The position numbers were made by a program, and so were the translations under genes. The notes under the pieces were generated by a model, which saw only the letters and a program-made list of their open reading frames with translations, was not told the origin of the DNA and ran no database searches. From CBDHDN01 sp965261585 (GTDB taxonomy: Bacteria > Pseudomonadota > Alphaproteobacteria > UBA6615), in NCBI GenBank assembly GCA_965261585.1, contig CBDHDN010000062.1, forward strand, positions 1 to 64,000: a DNA stretch of 64,000 nt. The letters are read 5' to 3'. Shown in pieces: positions 42,890 through 52,128 of this stretch; positions within the stretch are counted from its first letter, which is position 1, and each line of letters begins with the position of its first letter.

Positions 42890-43262
42890 GTGTGTGGCTG
42901 TGAAAGTCGTTGGTGCCCCAGCGCGCCCATTTCCGCCAGACGTCGCCGCCGACGCGGCGGTCCGCCTCGGGTGGGTAGACGGCGAGGCCGAGGCGTTCCA
43001 TGCGCTCGACGAATTCGGCCATGATGCCGGTGACGACGATCTCGTGGCCGTTGGTCATGTCGTCGAGCACCAGGACCATGCCGCCCGACGCCATGCCGCC
43101 GAGATGGGGATAGCGCTCGACCAGCGTCACCTGCGCGCCGTTGCGCGCCGCCGACACGGCTGCGCCGAGGCCGGCGGCGCCGCCGCCGACGACGACGACG
43201 TCGGACTTGGCGACGACCGGCACGTCGCGCGCGGCCTCGCGGATGGTCTTGGGCTCAGACAC
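42890..43262 (-). pseudogene. FAD-dependent oxidoreductase, N-terminal fragment
   Basis: From ATG 43262 the protein has a clear FAD-binding start (SDVVVVGGGAAGLGAAVSAA, VTLVERYPHLGGMASGGMVL). It reads well to RKWARWGTNDFHSHT (about residue 123), after which it continues as meaningless residues. Here it has been joined to the CoA-transferase gene, about 42890. A full enzyme is 400-500 residues. It lies 26 nt after the permease gene, so it belonged to the transporter operon. Confidence 0.75.
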
Positions 43263-43288
43263 CTCTGTCTCTCCTCAGTGGTTCGCCC

Positions 43289-44116
43289 CTAGTGATTCGT
43301 CACCGGCTTCCAGGTGACGAGCAGGCGCTCGGCCACCGTGACCAGGACGAACAGCGTCACGGCCAGGCCGGCGGCCAGGAACACCGTCGCGAACAGCAGG
43401 GCGGCGCGGTAGTTGTAGGTCGCCTCGATGATCAGCGCGCCGAGGCCGAAGTTGGAGCCGATCCACTCGCCGACGATGGCGTCGACGACGCTGGTGGTGG
43501 TGGCGATCTTCAACGCCGCGAACAGGAACGGCAACGAGCTCTGCAGGCGCACCTTGAAGAAGATTTCGCGCTTGTTGGCCGACAGGGTGCGCATCAGATC
43601 GAGGGTCGCGGGGCTTGCTGATTCCAGACCGCGCACCATGTTGACCAGCGTCGGAAAGAAGCAGATCAACGCGGCGATGACGATCTTCGGCGTGAAACCG
43701 TTGCCGAAGATCAGCACCAGGATCGGCGCGATCGCCAGGATCGGGATCGTGTTGACGAACACCGCCAGCGGGAAGAACGCCTTCTCGACCGTGCGGTTGT
43801 GGACAAAGGCGATGGCCAGCAGCATGGCGATGGAGTTGCCGGCAACGAAGCCGCTCAGCGCCTCCATCACCGTCGGCGCCAGGTTGAGCGCCAGGATGTT
43901 CCACTCCTCGACGAACGTCTGCAAGACCTGGAGCGGCGTCGGCAGGATGTAGTCCGGCACGCCGAACACGCGCACGACCGCGAACCACAGCACGATGATA
44001 CCGACGGCGGCGGCCAGCGGCGGCAGCCGGTCGCGCCACTTGCTCCTGGCCGGGCGCCGCGTGCGCCGCGCGACGGCGCCGTCCCGGGTCCGGCTCAATT
44101 CGCCCGTTGCAGCCAT
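43289..44116 (-). CDS. NitT/TauT-type ABC transporter permease
   Basis: 275 residues with six membrane helices and the permease signature in RTLSANKREIFFKVRLQSSL then PFLFAALKIA. GEWIGSNFGLGALI is the typical late motif. It forms the channel for the ATPase at 44116 and the binding protein at 45020; it overlaps the ATPase stop by one base. Confidence 0.92.
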   Translation of the reverse strand: MAATGELSRTRDGAVARRTRRPARSKWRDRLPPLAAAVGIIVLWFAVVRVFGVPDYILPTPLQVLQTFVEEWNILALNLAPTVMEALSGFVAGNSIAMLLAIAFVHNRTVEKAFFPLAVFVNTIPILAIAPILVLIFGNGFTPKIVIAALICFFPTLVNMVRGLESASPATLDLMRTLSANKREIFFKVRLQSSLPFLFAALKIATTTSVVDAIVGEWIGSNFGLGALIIEATYNYRAALLFATVFLAAGLAVTLFVLVTVAERLLVTWKPVTNH

Positions 44117-44886
44117 CAGCAGGTCTCCAACACCGCCCGCAATTGGGACGCGACCTTCGTGAATTCGGCGGAATCGCGGTCGCGCAGCGGGCCCTTGTAC
44201 GGCACCTCGACCTCGACGAGGTCGCGGACGCGCCCGGGATTGGCGGCCAGCACCAGCACCTTCTGGCCGAGGAACGTGGCCTCGGGGATCGAATGGGTCA
44301 CGAACACGATCGTCGTGCCGGTCTCGCGCCAGATCCGCAGGAGCTCGCCATTGAGGTTGTCGCGGGTGATCTCGTCAAGGGCGCCGAACGGCTCGTCCAT
44401 CAACAACAACCGCGGCTGGCAGACGAGGGCGCGGGCGATCGCCACGCGCTGGCGCATGCCGCCCGACAGCTCATGGGGCAACGCGTCCTCGCGGCCGGCC
44501 AGCCCGACCAGCGCCAGCAGCTCCTCCGGCGAGGCCTGGCGCTGGTCCGCGAGGTTGCGCCGTCCGACCTCGAGCGGCAGGCGCACGTTGGCGATGGCCG
44601 TACGCCACGGCAGCAGCGTCGCGTCCTGAAAGACGAAGGCGAGGTCGCGGTTGGTGCGCGCCTGCTCGGTCGTGCCGCCGAGCACGCTGATGCGCCCTGT
44701 CGTCGGCGGCACCAGGTCGGCGACGAGGCGCAGCAGCGTCGACTTGCCGCAGCCCGACGGGCCGAGCATCGTGAGGAACGCCCCCTCGTCGATCTCGACG
44801 GAGATGTCCTCGAGGGCCGTCACCGCGCCGCTGTCGGTCTCGAAGCGAACGGTAACGCCCTCGATGGAAACGGCCGGCGTCGCCAT
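44116..44886 (-). CDS. NitT/TauT-type ABC transporter ATPase
   Basis: About 256 residues. Walker A GPSGCGKSTLLRLVA, Q-loop FVFQDATLLPW, signature HELSGGMRQRVAIARAL, Walker B LLLMDEPFGALDE and switch VFVTHSIPEA are all intact. ATG 44886 follows AGGAAAGGGGG. It belongs with the permease (43289) and the binding protein (45020). Confidence 0.93.
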   Translation of the reverse strand: MATPAVSIEGVTVRFETDSGAVTALEDISVEIDEGAFLTMLGPSGCGKSTLLRLVADLVPPTTGRISVLGGTTEQARTNRDLAFVFQDATLLPWRTAIANVRLPLEVGRRNLADQRQASPEELLALVGLAGREDALPHELSGGMRQRVAIARALVCQPRLLLMDEPFGALDEITRDNLNGELLRIWRETGTTIVFVTHSIPEATFLGQKVLVLAANPGRVRDLVEVEVPYKGPLRDRDSAEFTKVASQLRAVLETC

Positions 44887-44917
44887 GGGTTGTGCCCCCT
44901 TTCCTCGGGCGGCGTTT

Positions 44918-45007
44918 CGCCCCCCACCCAACCTCCCAGAGGGGGGAGGGCCTATTGCGGAGACCCTCGGTTCCCTCCCCCCAAGGGGGGGGTCAGGGTG
45001 GGGGGTG
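44918..45007. repeat. Large GC-rich inverted repeat, copy 2
   Basis: Similar to 40821-40920 in sequence (CGCCCCCCACCC at one end, TGGGGGGTGA at the other) but with a less perfect left arm. It lies between the binding-protein gene and the ATPase gene, so an intra-operon role such as partial termination is possible. Confidence 0.75.
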
Positions 45008-45019
45008 AATAAAGACCGC

Positions 45020-46066
45020 CTAGCCGAGCTTGGCGCGGACGTCGGCGGTGGCGTCGAGGACGGCGGTCGTCATGACGTCGTCGACCGTCGGCACCGCGCC
45101 CTTGAACTGGTCGAGGTCCGCGTAGATGCGGATCTGCTCTTCCCAGTTCTCGCGCGTCATGTCGCCCCAGCCCTTGGCCCGCGTCGCCTCGTTGAAGCTG
45201 AAGCCGAGCACCGGGCCGATCGCCTCGAGCTCGGACTCGCGGGACATGTTCGGGTACGCCTTGACCAGGAAGTCGACCGCCTGCTCGGGATTTTTCTTGA
45301 CGAACTCCCAACCGCGGGCCGAGCCGCGCAGGTACGAGACGACGGCGTCGAAGTTCTCGTCCAGCGTCCGGTCGGTCACGTAGTAGGGGTTGGCGTAGAG
45401 CTGGATGCCGGTGTCCCACAGGCGCATGTCGACGCGGCCGTCGCCGACGACCTTCAGCGCGTTGGTGTTGGTCAGCCAGCCGGTGACGGCATGGGCCTGG
45501 CCGGTCAGCAACTGGTTCATGTCGCTGCCCATGTTGACGACTTCGACCTGGTCCTCGGGGATGTTGTGCTTGGCGAGCAATGCGCGCAGCAGGATCTTCG
45601 CCGTCGGCTGGGTCGCGATGGTCTTGCCGATCATGTCTTGCGGTGTGCGGATCGGGCTGTCTTCCAGCGAGAAGTAGGTGAACGGATGCTGCTGGTAGCC
45701 GGCGCAGATGCACCTGACGGGAATGCCGGCCGAACGCGCGAGCATCAGCGACGGGCTGGACGACAGCTGGCCAACACGGGCGCGCCCGGCGGCGACCGAG
45801 GCGACGCCGTCGACCCCGGGGCCGCCCGGTGTGACATTCAGCTCGATGCCCTCCTCGGCGTAGTAGCCCAGCGCATCGGCCGCGACCTCGCCGGTGATGC
45901 CGTTCGAGGCGAGCCAGCCGAGCTGCATGTTGACTTCGGTGGCGCCGGCTGCCTGGCGCACCGAAAGGAACGTCGGCGCGAACGCCACACCGCCCGCCGC
46001 CAGTGCGCCGGTCTTGAGGAAATCGCGGCGCCGCATCGTCGCGTCGCCCTTGCCCTGATCAGCCAT
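45020..46066 (-). CDS. NMT1/THI5-like ABC substrate-binding protein
   Basis: 348 residues with a twin-arginine signal (MRRRDFLKTGALAAGG, residues 11-26). The mature region fits NMT1/SsuA-like binding proteins: EVNMQLGWLASNGITGEVAA, GYYAEEGIELNVTPGG and LLALL-type helices with DQVEVVNMGSDMNQLLTG. Ligands in this family include thiamine precursors, sulfonates and pyrimidines. A complete IS630 lies 54 bp upstream, between this start and any older promoter, so expression may depend on IS or read-through transcription. Confidence 0.9.
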   Translation of the reverse strand: MADQGKGDATMRRRDFLKTGALAAGGVAFAPTFLSVRQAAGATEVNMQLGWLASNGITGEVAADALGYYAEEGIELNVTPGGPGVDGVASVAAGRARVGQLSSSPSLMLARSAGIPVRCICAGYQQHPFTYFSLEDSPIRTPQDMIGKTIATQPTAKILLRALLAKHNIPEDQVEVVNMGSDMNQLLTGQAHAVTGWLTNTNALKVVGDGRVDMRLWDTGIQLYANPYYVTDRTLDENFDAVVSYLRGSARGWEFVKKNPEQAVDFLVKAYPNMSRESELEAIGPVLGFSFNEATRAKGWGDMTRENWEEQIRIYADLDQFKGAVPTVDDVMTTAVLDATADVRAKLG

Positions 46067-46120
46067 GTCGGTTTTCTCCCTGTTGCGCCGGGGCGGCGTG
46101 CCCGCACCGGCGATGGTCTC

Positions 46121-47174
46121 TAGAGCACATCCGGTTTAGACGGAATATCCTGCATTGACGAGGTAGTTTCTGCATTCGGTTGGAGAGAATTCATCGAGGG
46201 CGTTTCCAATTGCCCGCCAGAGGTCATCGACGGTTCTGGCGCCGACCTTGCGGAGAATGGCTTTGAGCTTGGCGAAGACCTGTTCGATGGGATTGAGATC
46301 GGGGCTGTAGGGCGGCAGGTAGAGCGGGGTTGCGCCGACCGCCTCAATGGCCTCGTGTACGCCGGCGACCTTGTGGGAGGAGAGGTTGTCCATGATGACG
46401 ATGTCGCCCGCGGACAGGGTCGGGACCAGGGCTTGCTGGACCCAGGCAAGGAAGCTTGCGCCGTTGATCGGGCCATCGAAAACGCAGGGCGCGGTGATCC
46501 GGTCGTGACGCAGGGCGGCAATGAACGTGGTTGTCTTCCAGTGGCCATGGGGAATGGCCGCCACCACCCGTTCGCCGCGCGGTGCCCGGCCATAACGCCG
46601 GGCCATGTTCGTCCGCGCCCAGGTCTCGTCGAGAAAGACCAGCCGTTCGGCAATCAGCCCAGGTTGCTCGTTGCGCCAAGTGGCTCGCGCCGCCGCGACG
46701 TCAGGGCGCTCCTGCTCGGCGGCGTGGGCTGTCTTTTTTTGCGACTCAGCCCCTGAGCCAGAAGAAAGTCGCCAAGCGTCGAGCGCTTCGCCTCGATCCC
46801 CTCGGCGGCCAGCAAGACGCAAAGCTCGTCAATGGTGATGTCGCAATTCTCCATCACCAGAGCCCGAATGCGATCGCCATGGGGAGCCAGTTTCGATTTC
46901 TTCCAGCCACCGTATTTGTCGGCTTTGATCGTGCCCCGCTGCTTCCAACGCTGCATCAGCTTCACAACAAAGCTGATGCTCACATCAAATTGCTTCGCCG
47001 CCGCATTGCGAGAGGTCCCCGATTCAACAACTCGAACAACTCGTTCACGAAGATCTTCCGAATAAGGTCGTGTCATCCATGGCTGGCCTCCTTTAACCCA
47101 GCTCATAGCTTGAATCACTTTTTGCGACCCTTGGGAATCCCCTTTTTGATTCTGTCTATGCCGGACCCGCTCTA
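46121..47174 (-). mobile_element. IS630-family insertion sequence with programmed frameshift
   Basis: About 1.05 kb. TA occurs at both ends (46121-46122, 47173-47174). The termini form inverted repeats: TAGAGC, TCCGG, TAGAC and GAAT recur in the same spacing from each end. The two reading frames overlap at an A7 run. This copy is unrelated to the one at 9229. Confidence 0.88.
46136..47076 (-). CDS. IS630 transposase made by -1 frameshift
   Basis: The first frame starts MTRPYSEDLRERVVRVVESG at 47076 and holds the helix-turn-helix. It ends past a run of seven A (46734-46740, reverse strand) with SRKKRQPTP. The second frame resumes as SQKKTAHAAEQ and carries DDE: LVFLDETWARTNMARR, VIMDNLSSHK and NPIEQVFAKLK. 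A -1 slip on A7 joins them, as in other IS630 elements. Combined length is about 313 residues. Confidence 0.85.
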
Positions 47175-47278
47175 GTCGGTCAAACTCGTTCTAGCGCGGT
47201 CATGGTCCCACGGCGCCGGTGGGCGAAAAAAGAACAAAAATTCGCTGCACCCGATGCCAAATCGGCATCATACCAGGA

Positions 47279-48172
47279 TCACGCCGCCAAGCCGATCCCG
47301 CGCAGATAGGCCAGGTTCGCGATGGCATCCGACGCCGGATCGCCACCCTGGCGCGGGTCGTTGTCCTGTTCGATCGTCGCCCAGCCGTCGTAGCCGGTCT
47401 CCTCGAGCGCCGCCTTCAGGTCGCGGAAATCGACGACGCCGTCGGGCAGGCCGCAAAAGAGGCCGGCGCTGATCGCCGCGAAGAACTCCAGCTTCGCGGC
47501 AATCGCCCGCCGCCGCGCGGCGCCATCGACGTTCTTGAAGTGGAAGTAGGGGACGCGGGAGTGGTGCTGGCGATAGAAGGCGATCGCATCGATGCCGGCA
47601 TAGGCGAGGTGGCCGGTGTCCAGGCAGACGCCCACGAGCGCGGGATCGAGCGCGGCGAGCGCCCGGTCGATCTCGTCGGCGAACTCGACATAGCAGGCCG
47701 CGTGCGGGTGCAGCACGCCGGCAAGGCCGTGGTCGCGGGCGATCGTCGCCACGTCGCCGATCGTCTGCATGAATTCGGTCCAGGCCTGGCCTGTGAGCCG
47801 CGGCGCCGCGTCGGCACGCCCGGTCGTGGCCGCGCGCGCGGCCGCATGCCGGTCGATGATGACAAAGTACTTCGCGCCCTGCGGCGCCAGTACGCGGCAG
47901 GTCCGCCGCGCTGTCTCGAGCACCTGCGGGCGCGTCGCCGGATCGTGCAGCGGCTCGTAGATGAAGCCGCCGATCAGCGACAGGTCGCGGCTGGCGAGCG
48001 CGTCGGACAGCTCGGCCGGATCCTCCGGCAGATAGCCGATCGGCCCCAGCTCGGTCCAGCGGTAGCCCGCCCCGGCAATCTCGTCCAGCACCTTGGTCCA
48101 GGGCGGGTTCGTCGGATCGTCGCCGAAGAAGACACCCCACGAGACCGGCGCGTTAGCGATCCTCACCTGCAT
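47279..48172 (-). CDS. Sugar phosphate isomerase/epimerase (IolE-like)
   Basis: 297 residues, TIM barrel. It begins VRIANAPVSWGVFFGDDP, the sequence pattern of inosose dehydratase and related enzymes. Metal ligands are expected in GVLHPHAACYVEF, GVCLDTGHLAYAGID and YFHFKNVDG, plus the Glu in WATIEQDND. It is divergent from the Gfo/Idh/MocA gene, and together they suggest inositol-type or sugar catabolism. Confidence 0.88.
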   Translation of the reverse strand: MQVRIANAPVSWGVFFGDDPTNPPWTKVLDEIAGAGYRWTELGPIGYLPEDPAELSDALASRDLSLIGGFIYEPLHDPATRPQVLETARRTCRVLAPQGAKYFVIIDRHAAARAATTGRADAAPRLTGQAWTEFMQTIGDVATIARDHGLAGVLHPHAACYVEFADEIDRALAALDPALVGVCLDTGHLAYAGIDAIAFYRQHHSRVPYFHFKNVDGAARRRAIAAKLEFFAAISAGLFCGLPDGVVDFRDLKAALEETGYDGWATIEQDNDPRQGGDPASDAIANLAYLRGIGLAA

Positions 48173-48278
48173 TCAGCACCTCCCGGCGGAGGCCGTGGTT
48201 CACCCGCTGCCAACACCACATGATAGCGTACACGGATGCGGGCGCATCCACGCGCGAGAAAATCTGGGAGGACGGGCG

Positions 48279-49466
48279 ATGACGGACTTGGCGACGTTTC
48301 CGCCGGCCGGGCGGCGGCTGCGGCTGGGCATGGTCGGTGGCGGGCGCGGCTCGCTGATCGGGCCGATCCATGCGATGGGGGCGCGCCTCGACAATCGCTA
48401 TGAGATCGTCGCCGGCTGCCTGTCGTCGAAGCCCGACGTCGCCAAGGCCTCGGCGGCCGACTGGTTCATCCCCGACGACCGCGCCTATACGCGCTATGAG
48501 GAAATGGCCGCCGCCGAGGCGGCGCGGCCCGACGGCATCGACGCCGTCGCCATCACCACGCCCAACGCGACCCATCACCCGATCGCGACGGCGTTCCTCA
48601 AGGCCGGCATCGACGTCATCTGCGACAAGCCGCTGACGACGACGCTGGACGACGCGCTCGACCTCGTGGCCACGGTGCGGACAAGCGGCCTCGTGTTCGG
48701 CCTGACCCATGCCTTCGCGGCTTATCCGATGGTGCGCCAGGCGAAGGAGATGATCGCCGCCGGCGACGTCGGCCGGCTGCGCCTGATCCAGGTCGAATAT
48801 GTGCAGGAGTGGAAGACCGAGGATCTCAGCGCGCGGCCGACGAAACAGTTCGGCTGGCGCCATGACCCGGCGATCGCCGGGCCGACCGCCTGCACCGCCG
48901 ATATCGGCACCCATGCCCACCACCTCGCGACGTTCGTCACCGGCACGACGATGACCAAGCTGCGCGCCGAGCTGTTGTGCGCCGGGCCGCCCAATGCGTT
49001 GGACGACACGATCCAGATGATGGTGCGCTACGACGACACGATCCCCGGCATGTTGTGGTGCACCCAGGTGGCGCCCGGCAATGGCTGCGGGCTGCGCCTG
49101 CGCGTGTTCGGCGACAAGGCCGGGCTGGAGTGGGACCAGGAGGCGCCCGAGGTCCTCAAATACGCGCGCTTCGGCGAACCGGCGAGCACGATTACGCGCG
49201 GCCATGGCGGCAGCGTCGGCCCGTCGGCGACGCGCTTCACCCGCATGCCGCGGGCCCATCCGGAGGCGCTGATCGAGGCCTGGGCGAACCTCTACACGGA
49301 GATCGCCGTCGCCATCGAGGCGCGCCGCGACGGCCGCAAGGTGGAGCCCGCGCTGCTCAACTACCCGAGTGTGGAGGACGGCGCACGCGGCATGAAGTTC
49401 ATCGATGCCGCGCTGGAGTCTGACAAGGCCGGCGGCGCCTGGGTCGACTGCACGCTCGCGCTGTAG
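48279..49466 (+). CDS. Gfo/Idh/MocA-family oxidoreductase
   Basis: 395 residues. The NAD-binding start is LRLGMVGGGRGSLIGPIHAM; the EKP-type motif appears as CDKPLTTTLDDALDL and the His-containing catalytic helix as TADIGTHAHHLATFVTG. The family oxidises sugars, inositol and amino sugars. ATG 48279 has GGGAGGA at an ideal distance. It pairs divergently with the IolE-like gene. Confidence 0.92.
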   Translation: MTDLATFPPAGRRLRLGMVGGGRGSLIGPIHAMGARLDNRYEIVAGCLSSKPDVAKASAADWFIPDDRAYTRYEEMAAAEAARPDGIDAVAITTPNATHHPIATAFLKAGIDVICDKPLTTTLDDALDLVATVRTSGLVFGLTHAFAAYPMVRQAKEMIAAGDVGRLRLIQVEYVQEWKTEDLSARPTKQFGWRHDPAIAGPTACTADIGTHAHHLATFVTGTTMTKLRAELLCAGPPNALDDTIQMMVRYDDTIPGMLWCTQVAPGNGCGLRLRVFGDKAGLEWDQEAPEVLKYARFGEPASTITRGHGGSVGPSATRFTRMPRAHPEALIEAWANLYTEIAVAIEARRDGRKVEPALLNYPSVEDGARGMKFIDAALESDKAGGAWVDCTLAL

Positions 49467-49512
49467 CGCGCCCGAATGATGGAACGCCCATTCCACCTCC
49501 GGTGTCGTCCGG

Positions 49513-50679
49513 CTACGTGAACTCGTGCAGCGCCGTCCGATGGGCGGCGATGAAATCCCAGTCGTAGACCACGCCGAGGCCTGGTCCCTGAGGCACCGGG
49601 AACGAGCCGTCGGTGCCGACCCCGTCGAGCGCGTCGGTATACGCGCAGACATAGACGGGCGGCAGCGGGTTGGGCGTCTTCGGGTGGACGAGCGCGACCT
49701 CGTAGTAGTTCGTGTTGCGCAGCGCCGCCATGACGTGGCGGTGGGCCGGGCCGCTGGCATGGACCTCGGCATCGAGGCCGAATGCCTCGGCGAGATGGGC
49801 GATCTTCATCGCCCCGGTGATACCCATGTCGTATTCCGGATCGACGCGCACGAAGTCGGTGCCGCCGGCGACGATGAAGTCGGCCTTAGGCTCGACGCCG
49901 CGCACATGCTCGGTCTGCAGCAGCGGCGTGCGGATCAGCTCGCGCAGCTTGCGGTGGGCGTGCGCCGAGACGCCGCTGTCGCGGAACGGGTCCTCCAGCC
50001 AGAAGAAACCGGCGGCATCGCAGGCGCGGCCGAGGGCGAGCGCGTCGGCGAACGTGCGCAGCTCGCAGGCCGGGTCGTTCATCAGCACCATGCGGTCGCC
50101 GACCGCCGCGGCCAACGCCTCCACGGCGGCGATCTCGGCGGTCACGTCGCCGTCGCCCCAGCCATGGATCTTGAACGCGCGATAGCCGAGCCCGTGGCAT
50201 TGTTCGGCGAAATCGGCGACCGCCGCCGGCGTGTCGAGGTCGCCATTGTGGTCACCGTGAAACGTGCTGGCATAGGCCGGCAGGCGCGTCCGGTGACTGC
50301 CGAGCAGCGTCGCCACCGATGTGCCAAGCGCCTTGCCGGCCAGGCCCCACAGGCAGATGTCCAGCGGCCCGTGGCCCATGTGGTCGTACTGGCGCAACGC
50401 CCGCTTGAAGTCGTCGTAGATGCCCTCGCGTTGAAAGGCGTCGCGGCCGATCAGGTGCGGCGCCAGCATCCTGGTCTGGGCGAGCGCCATGGGCGTGCCG
50501 CCCCACAGCGCGACGTATTCGCCGCGGGCGCCGTCCGCCGTCTCGATGACGACGGCGTAGCGGCCGATCGGCTGGGCGTGCCCCGCCATGTAGACGTAGT
50601 TGAAGCCGCCGGCATCCATGCCGAGGTCGGAGGCTTCATGGGAAAATTCGTGAATCTCGACGCAACTGACGCGCGGCAT
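49513..50679 (-). CDS. Enolase-superfamily dehydratase (mandelate racemase group)
   Basis: 388 residues. Catalytic Lys in YRAFKIHGWGDGD, metal ligands in LMNDPACELRTFADA, FFWLEDPFRDSG and LLQTEHVRGVE, and the acid/base His-type end in EVHASGPAHRHVMA. Such enzymes dehydrate sugar acids. It is 10 nt downstream of a GntR gene on the same strand and is probably regulated by it. ATG 50679 begins MPRVSCVEIHEF. Confidence 0.9.
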   Translation of the reverse strand: MPRVSCVEIHEFSHEASDLGMDAGGFNYVYMAGHAQPIGRYAVVIETADGARGEYVALWGGTPMALAQTRMLAPHLIGRDAFQREGIYDDFKRALRQYDHMGHGPLDICLWGLAGKALGTSVATLLGSHRTRLPAYASTFHGDHNGDLDTPAAVADFAEQCHGLGYRAFKIHGWGDGDVTAEIAAVEALAAAVGDRMVLMNDPACELRTFADALALGRACDAAGFFWLEDPFRDSGVSAHAHRKLRELIRTPLLQTEHVRGVEPKADFIVAGGTDFVRVDPEYDMGITGAMKIAHLAEAFGLDAEVHASGPAHRHVMAALRNTNYYEVALVHPKTPNPLPPVYVCAYTDALDGVGTDGSFPVPQGPGLGVVYDWDFIAAHRTALHEFT

Positions 50680-50689
50680 GATCGGCCGA

Positions 50690-51397
50690 CTAGCCGTCGG
50701 ACTCGCGCAGCAGGCGGCGGCGCGTGCCCTCGAGATGGGCGCGGATGGCCCGCTCGGCCGCGGGGCCCTTGCCCTGCTGGAACGCCTCGAGGATCGCCTC
50801 GTGCTCGCGCGCGCCCTCGATGCTGGATTGCCGCGCGCTCGCGGGCGCATCGATGAGCAGCCGCGCATGATGCATGTGCGGTCGCATGTCGGCATAGACG
50901 TTGATCAGCAGGTTGTTCTCGGCGCTCGCGATGATCGCCTCGTGGAATTCCGCATCCAGGGCGGCAAAGCGGCTGTAGAGGTGATAGCGGCGGCCGAGGC
51001 TGGTCTTGCGCATGCCCTTCATGGCCTGGTTCAGGCGGCGCAGAATGGTCGGCGACTTCTTCGGCGCGCCGCGCCGTGCCGCATAGCCCTCGAGCACGAC
51101 GCGCAGCTTCAGCATGTCGACGAAGAACCGATTGTCCGGTATCGGCGCCGCGGAGTAGCTGATGAACGGCTCGAAAACGACCAGCCGTTCCGACAGCAGC
51201 CGCGCCAGGGCCTCGCGCACCGGCGAGATGCTGACGTCCAGGCGCTTCGCCAGCTGATCGATCTTGATCCGTTCTCCCGGTGCGATGCTGCGGTCGAAGA
51301 TCAGCTCCTTGGTCTTCTCGTGCACCAGGTCGGCCAGGCCGTGGCGATCGACCGCGTCGGCGCCTCTCGCCCGGGTTTGTGCCGCTGCTCTCGCCAT
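50690..51397 (-). CDS. GntR-family (FCD) transcriptional regulator
   Basis: 235 residues. N-terminal winged helix (IFDRSIAPGERIKIDQLAKR, then LDVSISPVREALARLLSERL) and an all-helical FCD effector domain with DAEFHEAIIASAENNLLINV and the metal/effector His. It probably represses the downstream dehydratase and neighbours until a sugar acid is present. A palindrome GTGCA-N6-TGCAC lies 95 bp before its start. Confidence 0.92.
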   Translation of the reverse strand: MARAAAQTRARGADAVDRHGLADLVHEKTKELIFDRSIAPGERIKIDQLAKRLDVSISPVREALARLLSERLVVFEPFISYSAAPIPDNRFFVDMLKLRVVLEGYAARRGAPKKSPTILRRLNQAMKGMRKTSLGRRYHLYSRFAALDAEFHEAIIASAENNLLINVYADMRPHMHHARLLIDAPASARQSSIEGAREHEAILEAFQQGKGPAAERAIRAHLEGTRRRLLRESDG

Positions 51398-51491
51398 GCG
51401 TTCTGTCCCCGGTAGTTGGAGCTTGCCGTCTTCCCAATGCCGCAAATGGCCGCCGGCACGCTCCCGCGCCGCCACGGCCCGTCCCGGCATC

Positions 51492-51507
51492 GTGCATTAT
51501 TCTGCAC
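51492..51507. promoter_or_regulatory. Candidate GntR operator
   Basis: GTGCATTATTCTGCAC, a perfect 5-bp inverted repeat with a 6-nt AT-rich centre, upstream of the GntR gene. The region around it has the expected AT content for a promoter (ATAATGCAC on the reverse strand). Assignment is by position and symmetry only. Confidence 0.5.
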
Positions 51508-51600
51508 CTGCGATAGTAGGTCGGAACAATTCATCAGGGCAATGATGACGATGGCCAACGACGATGACGGCGAAAGCGGCGAGTCTCTGGGGGCCAGGCG

Positions 51601-51983
51601 CTATGGCGATTTCCCGGGCGGGGTCGCGTCGAGGCGCGCAAGCTGATCGTTGAGGTTGTAGACCTCCTTCATCACGCTCCACCACTCGCCCGGCTGCGCG
51701 GCGGGCACGACCTGCTGATAGCCGTGCATCAGCGCATCCCACTCGCGCGCCTGCGACGTCGACTCCAGATAACGCGCAAAGTCACGCTCCCAGTCGAAAT
51801 CGTCGCGCGTCTCCATGACCATGAACAGGCGGTTGCCGCTGCGAAAAGATACGCTGGGATTCGACACCGACCGCCCGCATGGCGCGTTGGATGTCCGGCC
51901 ACACCTCACGGTGATAACGCTCATAGTCGGCGATCACCTGCGGGTCGTCCCGCAGGTCCAAACGCCAGGCCGAAGACCTTCAT
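51601..51983 (-). pseudogene. L-rhamnose mutarotase-like protein, two frameshifts
   Basis: Read across frames: MKVFGLA, then LDLRDDPQVIADYERYHREV, WPDIQRAMRAVGVESQRIF, then RSGNRLFMVMETRDDFDWER and a C-terminal EWWSVMKEVYNLNDQL. This is the RhaM fold (ferredoxin-like, about 110 residues), which interconverts anomers of rhamnose or other sugars. One extra A is needed to be removed at 51960-51962 (AAA) and one at 51844-51847 (AAAA), as seen on the plus strand. GGGGAGGATG precedes ATG 51983. Confidence 0.78.
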
Positions 51984-52128
51984 CGCATCCTCCCCTCTGG
52001 TTATGCGGAGGGTTCCACAAGTCCGCCGGCCGACACAACCGTGCGCGGCCCGGGACAATCGGGTTGCCTGAATGCCAGCGCCGGATCAGAGTCGGGCCGC
52101 CACCGCACGAGCGTCGGGGAGGGAAGGG

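Noticed and set aside
46067..46120. TPP riboswitch upstream of the NMT1/THI5-like gene
   Set aside because: The conserved thi-box sequences are absent and only 54 bp separate the gene from the IS.
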